Positions 10,965 through 21,231 of a DNA stretch of 64,000 nt are shown in pieces. Both the position numbers and the translations under genes were made by a program. The notes under the pieces were generated by a model, which ran no database searches, was not told the DNA's origin, and saw only the letters and a program-made list of their open reading frames with translations. The first letter of the stretch is position 1, and each line of letters starts with the position of its first letter. Source of the stretch: Gluconobacter cerevisiae (GTDB lineage: Bacteria > Pseudomonadota > Alphaproteobacteria > Acetobacterales > Acetobacteraceae); contig NZ_JABCQO010000007.1 in NCBI RefSeq assembly GCF_015244675.1, positions 1 to 64,000 of the forward strand, given 5' to 3'.

Positions 10965-12029
10965 TCAGAGCAGACGCGCCACCTTCATGAACAGAAACGT
11001 CACACTCATGAAGACGAAACAGACAATGCCTGCCTCCACCGTCCCCAAAGACCCCTGAGCCAGAAACATCCCGCCGGTATTCATCCCGAAGAACCCGGTC
11101 ACGAATGTCGCGGGCAGCATCAACGTGGTCCCGACCGAGACGATATACAGCCGCCGGTTGGTCTCTTCCGCCTGATTGGACCCAAGTTCGTCCTGCAACG
11201 AGCGAGCACGGTCCTGAAGCGCAATCAGATCGTCCAGAGCCGCATGAACCTGCCGCTCCGCACGGTCCCGCAGTTCATCCTCCGCCCAGTCCGGAAGATC
11301 CAGATCCTCATCTTTCAGAACACGGTCAATTGGCGTCACCACCCGGCGCAATTCGGTCGCACGACGCCGCACCTTGCCCACGATACTACCCAGATGCCCC
11401 AGATCGGAGCGATGCTCGATCAGCAGAAGCACATCTTCCGCCCGATCCAGCTCATCATCCAGATGCCCAAGCTGCCGCCGCACCGTCCCGGTAAATTCCC
11501 GCAAGGCACGATCAATAATCCCTGCAGGCGTCTTGGGAATCTGATCCGGCCTCAGAGAACGATAGGCCGCCCCCAGCACCGGAATAGGATTGCGCCGCGT
11601 CGTAATCAGCAGATCCGGGCGCATCGCAAAGCGCCAGGCACAGATCTCCCTGTCATCTTCGGACAGCGCATCGTCAAAGGCGGGTAACGCTCCCCAGATC
11701 AGATCCTCGAAAGCCTCAAGCGCAATGCCGTATTCCGTCTCGGCCAGCATGGCGCAAACGTCGTCGGGCAGATCCGGCAGATGCGCGACATAGCCGCGAG
11801 CAGAACTGTGTACCGTATCGAAATGCAGCCAGTACCAGCCTTCGTTCTCAAGCGGACGCCCCGGCGCCAGGAGCGCCTCGACCTCAGCCGATCCCAGCGT
11901 GCGCAGTTCCTGCCCCGGAACGGCATGAACGGCCCAGACAAGCCCGTTCGCGAATGCGGGCGCACCGGTTTCCTGATGCTGTGGGTCCAGAACCGTGAAG
12001 GGGAAGTTGTAGGCAGTGCTGTCTGACAC
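10965..12029 (-). CDS. CorA/ZntB-family divalent metal transporter
   Basis: A 354-residue CorA-superfamily protein, expected to form a pentameric inner-membrane channel/transporter for zinc or magnesium. The large N-terminal cytoplasmic domain contains a charged helical region (residues about 170-290, e.g. RQLGHLDDELDRAEDVLLLIEH). Two C-terminal membrane helices follow, the first ending in the pore signature GMNTGGM rather than the CorA-type GMNFEHMP, which points to the ZntB branch. The family assignment is firm; the transported ion is inferred. The ATG has a strong AGGAGGAT ribosome site. Divergent from the small exported protein at 12271. Confidence 0.85.
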   Translation of the reverse strand: MSDSTAYNFPFTVLDPQHQETGAPAFANGLVWAVHAVPGQELRTLGSAEVEALLAPGRPLENEGWYWLHFDTVHSSARGYVAHLPDLPDDVCAMLAETEYGIALEAFEDLIWGALPAFDDALSEDDREICAWRFAMRPDLLITTRRNPIPVLGAAYRSLRPDQIPKTPAGIIDRALREFTGTVRRQLGHLDDELDRAEDVLLLIEHRSDLGHLGSIVGKVRRRATELRRVVTPIDRVLKDEDLDLPDWAEDELRDRAERQVHAALDDLIALQDRARSLQDELGSNQAEETNRRLYIVSVGTTLMLPATFVTGFFGMNTGGMFLAQGSLGTVEAGIVCFVFMSVTFLFMKVARLL

Positions 12030-12270
12030 GACATCCTCCTGTTTTCAGGGGGTTCAGGACCGGCAGAACCGGCATGCAGGTTCAACAGAAACGACGGGGC
12101 AACGCGCCCTCTCCGGCTTCTCGCATGCCCTGCATACAGACGCAATATACCCGTCTTTCCGCATCCAAACCGTCACGAAAATGCAACTCCGCCCCAAACA
12201 GACAGTTAAAACTCCATATCGCAATGAGTCAGCCCCATACACGGGCGCTCTCTTTTGGGAAGGAATATCC

Positions 12271-12648
12271 ATGTCCATCCGCACAGCATTCTTCGCCACA
12301 AGCCTTCTGCTCGGCACCGCCATCGCCGCTCCTGCCGCAATGGCTCAGGCTGTCAGCGCGCCCAGCAACGACCAGCCGCAGACTTCGACCTCCGCGATCC
12401 AGAAAGCGCAGAACTCCACGATCAGCCAGCCGAATAACGCCCTGCCGACCAATCCGCGCACCGTAACGGAACAGCCGGACCAGCCTGCGCCCGCCGCCCC
12501 CGGTCCCATGACCCACAGCCCGAACGAAACCGGCCCCGTCCCGTCAAACCAGAAGGACGTCCACAGGCTTCCCGGCAAACATCATCACGCCCACAAGAAA
12601 ACCTCCGCACCAACCGACGCGACACCGCAGACCACAGCGCCGGAATAA
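12271..12648 (+). CDS. Small exported Pro/Gln/Thr-rich protein
   Basis: No family recognised. The 125-residue product has a Sec signal peptide ([25 protein letters not shown]) and a low-complexity mature part rich in Pro, Gln, Ser, Thr and Asn, with a basic His/Lys patch (GKHHHAHKK) near residues 104-112. The start at 12271 is chosen because a GGGAAGGA site precedes it and the signal begins there; upstream in-frame codons add a non-signal extension. Composition suggests an unstructured periplasmic protein. It stands between a divergent metal transporter and ahcY, with no clear functional link. Confidence 0.65.
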   Translation: MSIRTAFFATSLLLGTAIAAPAAMAQAVSAPSNDQPQTSTSAIQKAQNSTISQPNNALPTNPRTVTEQPDQPAPAAPGPMTHSPNETGPVPSNQKDVHRLPGKHHHAHKKTSAPTDATPQTTAPE

Positions 12649-12757
12649 CGCGTCCGAACAGACATACAGAGAGCCGATTGCCGGGCCCGCCCTTTCCGCG
12701 GGTCCGCCAAGCCTTTATACAGGCAGCCATCCAAAGATGGGCAGCAAGGGCCACTTC

Positions 12758-14053
12758 ATGACGACGCAGGATTACAAGGTTCGCGATATCACTCTCGCAG
12801 ACTGGGGCCGCAAGGAAATCTCCATCGCCGAAGGCGAAATGCCAGGCCTGATGGCTCTTCGCGAAGAGTACAAAGACACACAGCCGCTCAAGGGCGCCCG
12901 CATCGCCGGCTGTCTGCACATGACCATCCAGACCGCCGTTCTGATCGAGACGCTGATCGACCTCGGCGCCACGGTCCGCTGGTCCTCTTGCAACATCTTC
13001 TCTACGCAGGATCACGCTGCAGCAGCCATCGCCGCAGCAAACATCCCCGTTTTCGCCTGGAAGGGCCTGACGGAAGAAGAGTTCAACTGGTGCATCGAGC
13101 AGACCATCCATGGTCCCGATGGCTGGACGCCGAACATGATCCTCGATGATGGCGGCGACCTCACCATCATGATGCACGACAAGTACCCCGAAATGCTCAA
13201 GGACGTGCGCGGCATCTCCGAAGAGACGACAACGGGCGTGCATCGTCTGTGGGAAATGTCCAAGAAGGGCACGCTGAAGGTTCCGGCCATCAACGTGAAC
13301 GACAGCGTCACGAAGTCCAAGTTCGACAACCTGTATGGCTGCCGTGAGAGCCTCGTGGACGCAATCCGTCGCGGCACGGATGTCATGATGGCTGGCAAGG
13401 TCGCCGTGGTTGCCGGTTATGGTGACGTGGGCAAGGGCTCCGCTGCCTCCCTGCGCAACGCAGGCTGCCGCGTGCTCGTGACCGAAGTTGATCCGATCTG
13501 CGCCCTTCAGGCCGCCATGGAAGGCTATGAAGTCGTTACGATGGAAAACGCAGCACCGCGCGGCGACATCTTCGTCACCTGCACGGGCAACGTGGACATC
13601 ATTACGATCGACCATGTGCGCGAGATGAAGGACCGTGCGATCGTCTGCAACATCGGTCACTTCGACAGCGAAATCCAGGTCGAAGCCCTGCGCAACTATC
13701 GCTGGAACAACATCAAGCCGCAGGTCGACGAGATCGAACTGGCTCCGAACCGCCGCATCATCCTTCTGTCCGAAGGCCGTCTGGTGAATCTGGGCAACGC
13801 AACGGGCCACCCGTCCTTCGTGATGTCCGCATCCTTCACCAACCAGACGCTCGCGCAGATCGAACTGTGGACGGCAAAGCCGGGCCAGTACGAGGTCAAG
13901 GTTTATACCCTGCCGAAGTCTCTGGACGAGAAGGTCGCTGCCCTGCACCTCGCAAAGGTCGGCGCAGAACTTTCCAAAATGTCACAGAAACAGGCGGACT
14001 ACATCGACGTTCCCGTCAATGGTCCGTTCAAGCACGAAGAATACCGCTACTAA
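12758..14053 (+). CDS. ahcY: Adenosylhomocysteinase
   Basis: Reversible hydrolysis of S-adenosylhomocysteine to adenosine and homocysteine, keeping SAM-dependent methylation running. The 431-residue protein shows substrate-domain blocks ([31 protein letters not shown]), the NAD-binding motif [13 protein letters not shown], and the C-terminal lysine/tyrosine tail ending KHEEYRY that completes the neighbouring NAD site in the tetramer. The start at 12758 (MTTQDYKV) fits the family; an in-frame ATG at 12737 would add seven residues. No riboswitch could be recognised in the short leader. Confidence 0.96.
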   Translation: MTTQDYKVRDITLADWGRKEISIAEGEMPGLMALREEYKDTQPLKGARIAGCLHMTIQTAVLIETLIDLGATVRWSSCNIFSTQDHAAAAIAAANIPVFAWKGLTEEEFNWCIEQTIHGPDGWTPNMILDDGGDLTIMMHDKYPEMLKDVRGISEETTTGVHRLWEMSKKGTLKVPAINVNDSVTKSKFDNLYGCRESLVDAIRRGTDVMMAGKVAVVAGYGDVGKGSAASLRNAGCRVLVTEVDPICALQAAMEGYEVVTMENAAPRGDIFVTCTGNVDIITIDHVREMKDRAIVCNIGHFDSEIQVEALRNYRWNNIKPQVDEIELAPNRRIILLSEGRLVNLGNATGHPSFVMSASFTNQTLAQIELWTAKPGQYEVKVYTLPKSLDEKVAALHLAKVGAELSKMSQKQADYIDVPVNGPFKHEEYRY

Positions 14054-14128
14054 GACGAGGCCGGTCTGGAAGGGCGAAACCCCGGTTGCGCCCTTTCCCG
14101 ATTTCCTTAACCAGAAGGAGTTACACCC

Positions 14129-14509
14129 ATGGGTCTTTTCAGCACGATCATGTCCAAGATCTTCGGACATGCAGAAGCCGCAACACCGTCCACCAGCGCA
14201 GCCCCGGCTGACGCAGCCGCTCCGGCCGCAGCAGCAACTCCGGCAGCAGCGCCCGTGGATGTAGACGCCGTCCTGTCCGGTCTGGCCGCAAATGCTGGTC
14301 AGCCGCTGAACTACAAGACTTCCATCGTGGATCTCCTGAAGCTGCTCGGTCTCGACAGCTCGCTCCAGTCCCGCAAGGAACTGGCCAGCGAACTGCATTA
14401 TTCGGGCAGCACGGACGACACCGCGACGATGAACGTCTGGCTCATCAAGCAGGTCTATGCCGAGCTGGCCAAGAATGGCGGCAAGGTTCCGGCTGACTGG
14501 ACGCACTGA
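14129..14509 (+). CDS. DUF3597 domain protein
   Basis: Small 126-residue protein of the DUF3597 family, of unknown function. It begins GLFSTIMSKIFGHA, then has an Ala/Pro-rich linker (about residues 18-46), and ends in the conserved domain with LNYKTSIVDLLKLLGLDSSLQSRKELASELHY and MNVWLIKQVYAELAKNGGKVP. There is no signal peptide. A strong AAGGAG ribosome site precedes the ATG, suggesting high expression. It follows ahcY by 75 bases and ends at its own terminator, so it may be read through from ahcY or have its own promoter. Confidence 0.85.
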   Translation: MGLFSTIMSKIFGHAEAATPSTSAAPADAAAPAAAATPAAAPVDVDAVLSGLAANAGQPLNYKTSIVDLLKLLGLDSSLQSRKELASELHYSGSTDDTATMNVWLIKQVYAELAKNGGKVPADWTH

Positions 14510-14542
14510 TCCGCGCCCCGTCCACACGGACACCATAAAAAA

Positions 14543-14572
14543 AGCTCGGCTGGTAACAGCCGGGCTTTTTTT
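14543..14572 (+). terminator. Intrinsic terminator after the DUF3597 gene
   Basis: AGCTCGGCTG and CAGCCGGGCT pair around a GTAA loop (one T-G wobble), followed by a T run from 14567 and preceded by seven A residues. It separates the plus-strand gene from the convergent phosphatase. Confidence 0.88.
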
Positions 14573-14596
14573 ACGTCTGATCGCAGAAGCTGCCGC

Positions 14597-15772
14597 TCAG
14601 GGAAGGACGGGGTTTCGCGGCTCCAGCGTCTGCATAGAACGCTCAACACCAGACGCCTGCCCCGCACGCAGCTCTTCCAGAGACTGATGGAATATCCGTA
14701 CTTTCACTTCCACATGCCGGTCCGGATAACGCCACCGCTCGAACGCCAGGACCGTATCCGGAGCCGTGCTGTCCGGCTGATCGGCAAACGCCCATGACAG
14801 CCCGAAGATCGCCGCCAGCGCGTCCTGATTCGTATCGTGCCCCGCCAGAACCAGCAGACGCGTGGACGCCGTTACACCCGGAATCTCCGTCACCGGACGG
14901 TCCACCAGAAACGCCCGGATGCTTTCGGCCATCACCCCATTACGCGCCGCCGCTACAACAGGCAGACGCCGCAACATCCGGCTCTCTGCTTCATGAACCG
15001 GCAGAACGGTTTTCAGCAGCCCCGGAACGTCCGCTTTGGCAGACCCGAAAACATCCAGCGGAAAGCCCTCGGAATAGAGCAGCAGCAGACTTTCCGCCGC
15101 CATGCCACCCGTCGCCACCCCTCCAGAGAGACGCGGCGCGCCTTTCTTCCATTCAAGCACCACATCATCACGCAGACACCACGCCGTATGCGCAACACCA
15201 TCATACGCGCCGGGCGCCAACACGGTCTGCAAAGCGTGCAAACCATGCTGAACATCCGCACTCTTTGAGACGGGCAACATGGAAGCAAACGCCTGCTCGG
15301 TCTCATGCTTCGACGGCACCGCGCGACCAGCCGAAATGGCATTGAACACTGGGTCCGGCCCATGTGCCTGCCATTGCGCAGAAACATGGCAGTCCGGAGC
15401 CAGACCCCGCGCCCAAACCTGACCGGTCTGCTGCGTCCGATGATCCACGCCATCCGCCCAGATCCGCACGCCATCGGAACAGGATCGTAACGGATTAAAT
15501 CCGAGATCCACATAATGCGTCCGGACAGCCTGAACCATGGCCCCAAGCGCCACAGCCCCATGCGACGTCATTTCTCCGGGCGCAACAGACCATTCCGGCC
15601 AGTCAAAACCGGTCTTCTCCCGCAAAGCCGCCGCAGAAGCCGTCGGACTGCGGATCCCGTGCCGCGACAGCAGCACAACTTTTTCCAGAACAGGCCCTGA
15701 CGGCACAGAGGCACCGCCCGAACATCCCGTCAGGAAAAAAGCCAACAGAACGACAGAGTGCGTCTTTTTCAC
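14597..15772 (-). CDS. Histidine acid phosphatase lipoprotein (phytase/Agp-like)
   Basis: Branch-2 histidine phosphatase, related to periplasmic glucose-1-phosphatase and AppA phytase, that hydrolyses phosphate monoesters through a phosphohistidine. The 391-residue product carries a lipoprotein signal with a FLTGCSGG lipobox (Cys17), so it is probably anchored in the envelope facing the periplasm. The nucleophile motif RHGIRSPT is at residues 37-44 and the proton-donor pair HD at 312-313. The start is GTG, overlapping the stop of the upstream TonB receptor gene as GTGA, so translation is coupled. This links the enzyme to uptake of a phosphorylated ligand; substrate is inferred only. Confidence 0.85.
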   Translation of the reverse strand: MKKTHSVVLLAFFLTGCSGGASVPSGPVLEKVVLLSRHGIRSPTASAAALREKTGFDWPEWSVAPGEMTSHGAVALGAMVQAVRTHYVDLGFNPLRSCSDGVRIWADGVDHRTQQTGQVWARGLAPDCHVSAQWQAHGPDPVFNAISAGRAVPSKHETEQAFASMLPVSKSADVQHGLHALQTVLAPGAYDGVAHTAWCLRDDVVLEWKKGAPRLSGGVATGGMAAESLLLLYSEGFPLDVFGSAKADVPGLLKTVLPVHEAESRMLRRLPVVAAARNGVMAESIRAFLVDRPVTEIPGVTASTRLLVLAGHDTNQDALAAIFGLSWAFADQPDSTAPDTVLAFERWRYPDRHVEVKVRIFHQSLEELRAGQASGVERSMQTLEPRNPVLP

Positions 15773-18035
15773 GGGAAAGTCGCCGTCATGTTGAAGAAGA
15801 CGCTGCGCCCTGCCAGACGCCAGTAAAGCGGCGCATCACCATAAGACTGATTGCCCGCAAAATCGCTGATGGAGCGGTTGTTGAAGAGGTTGGAAATCTT
15901 GAGGCTCGGCGTCACGTCGCGCATGAAACCACCGATATTATGAATGCGCCACCCCAGCGCCAGATCCGCAGTCACGTTACTGTGGATTTTATACTGGTTT
16001 TCAAACGCCGCATTTCCAGCCGCATTCGTGGTGCTGTCCAGCCCCCAGTGATGCCCGACATATTTTCCCATCAGCGAGAAATACGGCCCCTTCGGATTTT
16101 CATAAAGCAGACCGAACGACGCCAGTGAATCCGGCGTCGTCGCAACGCGCACGGTGCTATGTTTGTAGCGCGCATCATTGACGCTGTAATTGCCGTAAAG
16201 CGAGAATCCATATCCAATGACATACTGCCCCTCAAGCTCGATCCCCTTATAAATCGCACCGCCACTGTTCACGTATGTAGACGTGGTTCCGATACCATCA
16301 ACCTTGATCTGTGCGGATGCGATATAATTGGAAAAATCGATATAATATCCATCCAACGACAGCATCCAGTTTTTGCCGTGATAAACCGATCCAACCTGAT
16401 AATTCAGCGTCGTTTCAGGCTTCACGTTTCCAACCGACTTCACCTGAAAAACCGACATCGGAGGCGCTAGAAAACCCCGCGCGATCTGCGCATAAGCGCT
16501 CCAGTTTTTCATGATACGTTGATTGATCGCAATGGATGGCTGCCATGATCCATAATGCTGTGTATCATTCAGCGGCACTTTTGTGGACTTGTTAATGGCC
16601 GCATCATAATCCCGTGTGAACATGGAATATTTCATACCCGGCTTGATAACCACCCCCTTCCAGGGATGAATATCCAGTTCAAGGTAGGGCTGAATGGTCG
16701 TGTTCAGATCGGAAATATCATAGCTGTAAGCCGACCCTGTTTTGGACGGAACCGGTATCGCATTTTTACTCAGATCTAGCGCATAGGTGTACCGACGGTC
16801 CTTCTGCACATCCGCCCACACACCGAACAGAACATCCCCGTAAGACGTATGCGCCTTGAACCGTAATGTATCACCATAAGAACGGAATTTGGCGTCCGCA
16901 TATTTTCCGGGAATATCATGAGCATAGGTCGCCACCTTTTTCCCAGCCGTATTATAGAACGTCACACCATTCGCAGCCGTACTCGTCTGACTGGCATCCG
17001 TGCTCTCCGTATAATCATGCTCAAACCCGCTCGTATAAAGCTGGTTTTCCATCGTCAGCCATGATGCAAGACGACTTTTCAGGCTGACATAATCGAAATC
17101 AGACGTGTAGGTGCTAGGATTATATCCATAATAACACTGCGCGGCCGGGTCGTTGCACAGCCCGTAATTCTTCCCATATTTTGCATATTCTGCGAGCGTC
17201 GCGCCCTGCGTCGTAAACTGCCATTCCTTGTTATAGGTCGTCTCAAATGTCAGCGTCGTCTCGGGCGCAAGATCAATCACATCCTTGAACATCAGATTGC
17301 TCCGGCGCTCTGCCGAATTGGTCAGATAGCCATTCGTTTCCTCGTGCTGCATATCAAGGAATGCACGACCAAAACGCGTCTTACCACTATCGAACTCGAT
17401 CCCTCCAGCCCGCGTATTAAAACTGCCGTAGGTCCCATACAACGACACCCCCCCCTCTTGGCCGGCGGCGTCTTGGACGTGAAACCCATCGTGCCACCAA
17501 ACGTGGCATTTCCAATCGTCGAGCCCGTTCCAGGGCCGCGATCAATCTGCGCCTCCCCCAGAAAATGCGAAATAAACAAAGACGACGTCGTGTGATGCAG
17601 ATCGGTGGCATCGCCAAACGGAATGCCATCAAACGTCATGTTGTACTGGCCGTCCTGAAACCCGCGCAGGCTCATCGCCTCTGCCTTACCCATTCCGGGT
17701 CCGTTAGGATTTTGCGAATAAACGCTCGGCTGGAAGCGGATAATATCGTCGATGCTGGCAAGCGGAATAATGTTGTTGCTCAAAAACCCTGACTGAATTT
17801 TTGATGTCGGCTCCGTAATGTCCAGCGGGACCGTGGCAGGCGCAATCCGCGCCGCATGACCAAGTACGGTCAGGTTTTCCACACCGGGCGTCGCGTCTTT
17901 TTCTTTTCTGGTTTTATGCTCCTCATGCTTTTTCTGTTTTGCATCAGGAACATCAGCCTGCGCGCCTCCTCCCAAAAACAGGGCACCGGCAAAGCACCCG
18001 GAAAGCAGGATATGGTTACGCATCTTGAACATCAT
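15769..18035 (-). pseudogene. TonB-dependent outer-membrane receptor interrupted at a G8 tract
   Basis: Outer-membrane, TonB-energised beta-barrel receptor. The 5' part (18035 to about 17450) gives a signal peptide (KMRNHILLSGCFAGALFLGGGAQA) and most of the plug domain, with IDDIIRFQPSVYSQNPNGPG, AMSLRGFQDGQYNMTFDGIPFGD and RGPGTGSTIGNATFGG. The rest of the plug edge and the full barrel lie in another frame, starting at VSLYGTYGSFNTRAGG and ending in an aromatic FNMTATFP. The break is at eight consecutive G on the coding strand (17448-17455). Nine G, or six, would restore one frame of roughly 755 residues. It may be a phase-variable gene in the off state, a fresh mutation, or an assembly error. 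The ligand is unknown. Confidence 0.85.
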
Positions 18036-18178
18036 GGGGAGTGGGCTCCAGTGATTGGCGCGCACTCCATACGGAAGGCTTCAGATCAGGAAAACTGCTT
18101 TACCGTTCCTGAAATAAAACATTCACACGTTTTACTTCAAATTTTCATACTTATTTTGAAATATTTCTTATTCTATAT

Positions 18179-19189
18179 TTACGGCAACGGTCTTTTATCT
18201 GCAATAGGGTCAATTTTCGGCTCGGTCAGTGGTCCTGAATCCACCACAACCACCAGATCTCCCGCAATCGGCGTGGGCTGACGATCTTTCGGAAGCAGCG
18301 CCTGAAAGCGCGGATCGTAGCTCGCCGCCTGTTCATAGAGAGCATCAATCAGCCCGTAATGATCCATGAACTTGTTCATGGTCGCCGGAATACGAATGCA
18401 TCCTTCCGAAGCCGGGTGACCCAGACGCCATTCCAGAAACTGCGGGTCCGTCGCATGGATCTCCAGCCGGATCTGCCCGGTTTCGTGACGTGGCAGCCAC
18501 CCCTTCATCGCCGTCTGCCATCCCATGTCCCACACGCGCGATCCCTTGGCGCCGATACCACGGATTCCGTTCTTGTTCTTCGTCCCTTCCGCCCGATACC
18601 CCAGACGATCCGCCGTGTTCTGAAAAACACCAATCGGCGTAATGTAATAATATTTGCGTCCCGTCGTCCCGGTTGAAACCGGCGTCCCGCCAAGAGACTC
18701 CCACGGCACATCCGGCAATGCCAGAACGTAATCCAGATGCTGGATCTGCTCGTTGCGATCCACAACCATAATGAGCTGCGGTCGCGAAATCGGCATATTC
18801 GCCTGCGTCACCTGCTCTTTCGCCAGCGTCAGGAACGCCCGGCGGCGCTCGGGCGTGTAGGTGCTGAACCCCTTGATAGTGTGCTTCATCAGAACGGCCA
18901 GACGGGACGCCTCTTCCTGCGCAGTCTCATCGGAAACAACCGGCAAATCCGGAATATCCAGAGGCGGCGGTGCCAGATCAGGACGTGGCGGCGTATCGGT
19001 CGGCGGATTACTGGCTGGCGGCGGGACCGACACTCCCAGAGACGGCGTCGTATCCGGCTGAGGGCCCGACAGTTCCGGCCCCGCGCCATCCGGCCGCGCG
19101 CAGGCCGCCAGCGGTGACAATCCCACGACCATCGTGGTGGACGCACATAACAGAACTGCAAACCGCGTCAGTCTGGAAACATCACGCAT
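18179..19189 (-). CDS. YkuD-family L,D-transpeptidase
   Basis: Periplasmic peptidoglycan cross-linking enzyme. From the ATG at 19189 the 336-residue protein has an N-terminal signal or anchor (RLTRFAVLLCASTTMVVGLSPLAACA), a Pro-rich linker (about residues 35-75), and a catalytic domain in which HATDP and GHPASEGCIRIP supply the His and the nucleophile Cys264. The ASEGCIR form differs slightly from the common SHGCIR. From memory, Gluconobacter has a YkuD enzyme making unusual 1,3-type cross-links and its gene adjoins odhB, as here, so this may be that enzyme. The start is uncertain; an upstream in-frame start at 19297 lacks a signal sequence. Confidence 0.85.
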   Translation of the reverse strand: MRDVSRLTRFAVLLCASTTMVVGLSPLAACARPDGAGPELSGPQPDTTPSLGVSVPPPASNPPTDTPPRPDLAPPPLDIPDLPVVSDETAQEEASRLAVLMKHTIKGFSTYTPERRRAFLTLAKEQVTQANMPISRPQLIMVVDRNEQIQHLDYVLALPDVPWESLGGTPVSTGTTGRKYYYITPIGVFQNTADRLGYRAEGTKNKNGIRGIGAKGSRVWDMGWQTAMKGWLPRHETGQIRLEIHATDPQFLEWRLGHPASEGCIRIPATMNKFMDHYGLIDALYEQAASYDPRFQALLPKDRQPTPIAGDLVVVVDSGPLTEPKIDPIADKRPLP

Positions 19190-19303
19190 CTTCAGGGCAC
19201 CATCCTCGGGTTCGGAACAACAGACAGAACGCGAGGGAACAGGAACCTGTCCGGCGTTCGGCATGACTGGAACGTCTTCAACGCACCAGCCACGCAAAAG
19301 ACA

Positions 19304-20416
19304 TCACAGATCCAGAAGCAGACGCCTCGGATCTTCCACAAGCTGCTTGATCCGGACGAGGAAGCTTACAGCTTCCCGCCCGTCCACGATCCGGTGATCG
19401 TAAGACAGCGCAACATACATCATCGGCCGGATCACAATCTGCCCGTCCCGCACGACCGGCCGGTCCTGAATGGCATGCATCCCCAGAATGCCAGACTGCG
19501 GCGTATTCAGGATCGGCGTGGAGAGCAGAGATCCGAAAATCCCGCCATTCGTGATGGAGAACGTCCCATGCGACAGTTCCTCCAGCTTCAGCCCGCCTGT
19601 CCGCGCCCGCTTGCCGTAATCGGCGATCCGACGCTCCAGCTCGGCAAAGCTCATCTGATCGGCATCATGCAGCACCGGCACCACAAGCCCACGCTCTGTA
19701 CCCACCGCAATGCCCAGATTGACGAAATCGCGATAAACGATTTCATCGCCTTCGATCTGCGCATTGATCGCCGGATAATCCTTCAGCGCGCCCACCACGG
19801 CCCGCGCGAAAAAGGACATGAAGCCCAGACGCGCACCGTCATGCTTTTTCTCGAACTCGTCCTTGTATTCCGCCCGCAGCGCCTTGGCAGCGGACATGTC
19901 GATCTCGTTGAACGTCGTGAGAATGGCCGCCGTATTCTGCGCTGCCTTCAGATTCCGCGCGATCGTCTGACGCAGACGACTCATGGGAACCCGACGCTCC
20001 CGTGCTTCATGTGAGGACAGCTTGGGGGCCGGTGGAACGGAGACAGGCTTCGGCGCTTCAGAAGCAGGAGACGTGACTCGCGCAGATGATGCAACAGGCG
20101 CTGCGACAGGTTCCGGAGCCGCTGTCTTGGGAGCCGGAGCAGGTTCAGCCGCAGCAGCTTGAGGCACAGCCGGTGCCTCCGCCGTCTCGTCCACAGCCCC
20201 GAGCAGGCCGCCGATCTCGACTTCCGTCCCCACTGCCACACAGTCTTCCAGACGCCCGGCGGAAGGCGCGGTCACTTCAACGCTGACCTTGTCCGTCTCC
20301 AGCTCCACGATGGTCTCGTCATGCTGCACATAGTCGCCGGAGTTTTTAAGCCACCGCGCGACAGTCGCAGTCGTCAGGCTTTCTCCAAGCGCCGGAACCC
20401 TGATTTCGACCGTCAT
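19304..20416 (-). CDS. odhB: Dihydrolipoyl succinyltransferase (2-oxoglutarate dehydrogenase E2)
   Basis: E2 core of the 2-oxoglutarate dehydrogenase complex, moving the succinyl group from E1 to CoA. The 370-residue protein has one lipoyl domain (residues 1-78, lipoyl Lys43 in ETDKVSVEV), a long Ala/Pro linker (about 80-138) and a catalytic domain from about 141 ending with DHRIVDG (His341, Asp345). The peripheral-subunit-binding domain normally found between linker and catalytic domain is not visible. Neither E1 nor E3 is adjacent. The start at 20416 is certain from the lipoyl-domain N-terminus; upstream frame is non-coding. 2-oxoglutarate rather than pyruvate specificity is judged from the [19 protein letters not shown]-terminus. 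Confidence 0.9.
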   Translation of the reverse strand: MTVEIRVPALGESLTTATVARWLKNSGDYVQHDETIVELETDKVSVEVTAPSAGRLEDCVAVGTEVEIGGLLGAVDETAEAPAVPQAAAAEPAPAPKTAAPEPVAAPVASSARVTSPASEAPKPVSVPPAPKLSSHEARERRVPMSRLRQTIARNLKAAQNTAAILTTFNEIDMSAAKALRAEYKDEFEKKHDGARLGFMSFFARAVVGALKDYPAINAQIEGDEIVYRDFVNLGIAVGTERGLVVPVLHDADQMSFAELERRIADYGKRARTGGLKLEELSHGTFSITNGGIFGSLLSTPILNTPQSGILGMHAIQDRPVVRDGQIVIRPMMYVALSYDHRIVDGREAVSFLVRIKQLVEDPRRLLLDL

Positions 20417-20583
20417 GCTGCTTCCCTGTCTTGCGTCCCGCCGCGAAGCGGGGAAATGTCTGTGCCGTACCCCGGCACTCTGTCCGGAAAAGTTAAGAAT
20501 GCAGGATACTGCATCTTCGTTCCCAGCGGGAGGCGGAACCATCCCCATCGCCGGACTTTGAAACCAAAACGCAGGAGGCCGCA

Positions 20584-21231
20584 ATGTCCCACCCGCCCGA
20601 CCGTCCTGAAATTCTGGACTCCGACCATCTTTCCACCCGCACCCGCGAGATCCTGACATCGCGGCTTTCGGTCTCCACCACACAGCCGCGCACCTTGTCC
20701 CTTCGGGCCTATGCCGTCCTCGACGCGCTGCTGCCCGTCCTGCTCCCGCTGGACGAAATCCTGCCTCCCGGCACCGACATCTCCATGACAGCACGGATCG
20801 ACGCCGCGCTCTCCGGCCCGCGTGACGGCTGGCGTTTCGCGGACCTCCCACCAGATGCCGAAGCCTGGGAATCCGCCCTCCTGACGCTCGACGATGCTGC
20901 CACCGAACAGCACGGACTCGCCTTCATTCATCTGGCACCGGACCTGCGTGGCTCCCTTCTCGACGCCGTCATGGACGGACAGGTCGGCCTCGACCGTGCA
21001 GGACGCCTCACGGCATCCCAGATGAAACGCTGGTCCGGAGACCTGCGTGGCGAGGTCGTGGACTGCATCATGAGTGACCCGCGCATCCAGCAGGCACTCG
21101 GCATTTCCTCCAGTCTCACCGGCGGCGACACCGTCTTTCAGGGCTTCACAAACGTCGGCCCCGACAGCCGCGAAGACTTCGAGCCCAAAGCCACCGCCTC
21201 CCTTCTCCAGATGACAGACTCCAGCGAATGA
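20584..21231 (+). CDS. Small subunit of a GMC-type dehydrogenase (gluconate 2-dehydrogenase subunit 3-like)
   Basis: The 215-residue protein resembles the gluconate 2-dehydrogenase subunit 3 family, the small partner that helps fold and export the flavoprotein subunit of membrane-bound FAD dehydrogenases. Visible family-like blocks are [16 protein letters not shown] at residues 40-55 and a C-terminal [18 protein letters not shown] twin-arginine signal, usual in the family for carrying both subunits to the periplasm, is not seen here, so the location of the complex is open. It overlaps the large-subunit gene by four bases (ATGA). Assignment rests mainly on this partnership and size. Confidence 0.65.
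   Translation: MSHPPDRPEILDSDHLSTRTREILTSRLSVSTTQPRTLSLRAYAVLDALLPVLLPLDEILPPGTDISMTARIDAALSGPRDGWRFADLPPDAEAWESALLTLDDAATEQHGLAFIHLAPDLRGSLLDAVMDGQVGLDRAGRLTASQMKRWSGDLRGEVVDCIMSDPRIQQALGISSSLTGGDTVFQGFTNVGPDSREDFEPKATASLLQMTDSSE

Noticed and set aside
12649-12757. SAH riboswitch upstream of ahcY
   Set aside because: The leader is short and its GC-rich hairpin does not show the conserved SAH aptamer core.
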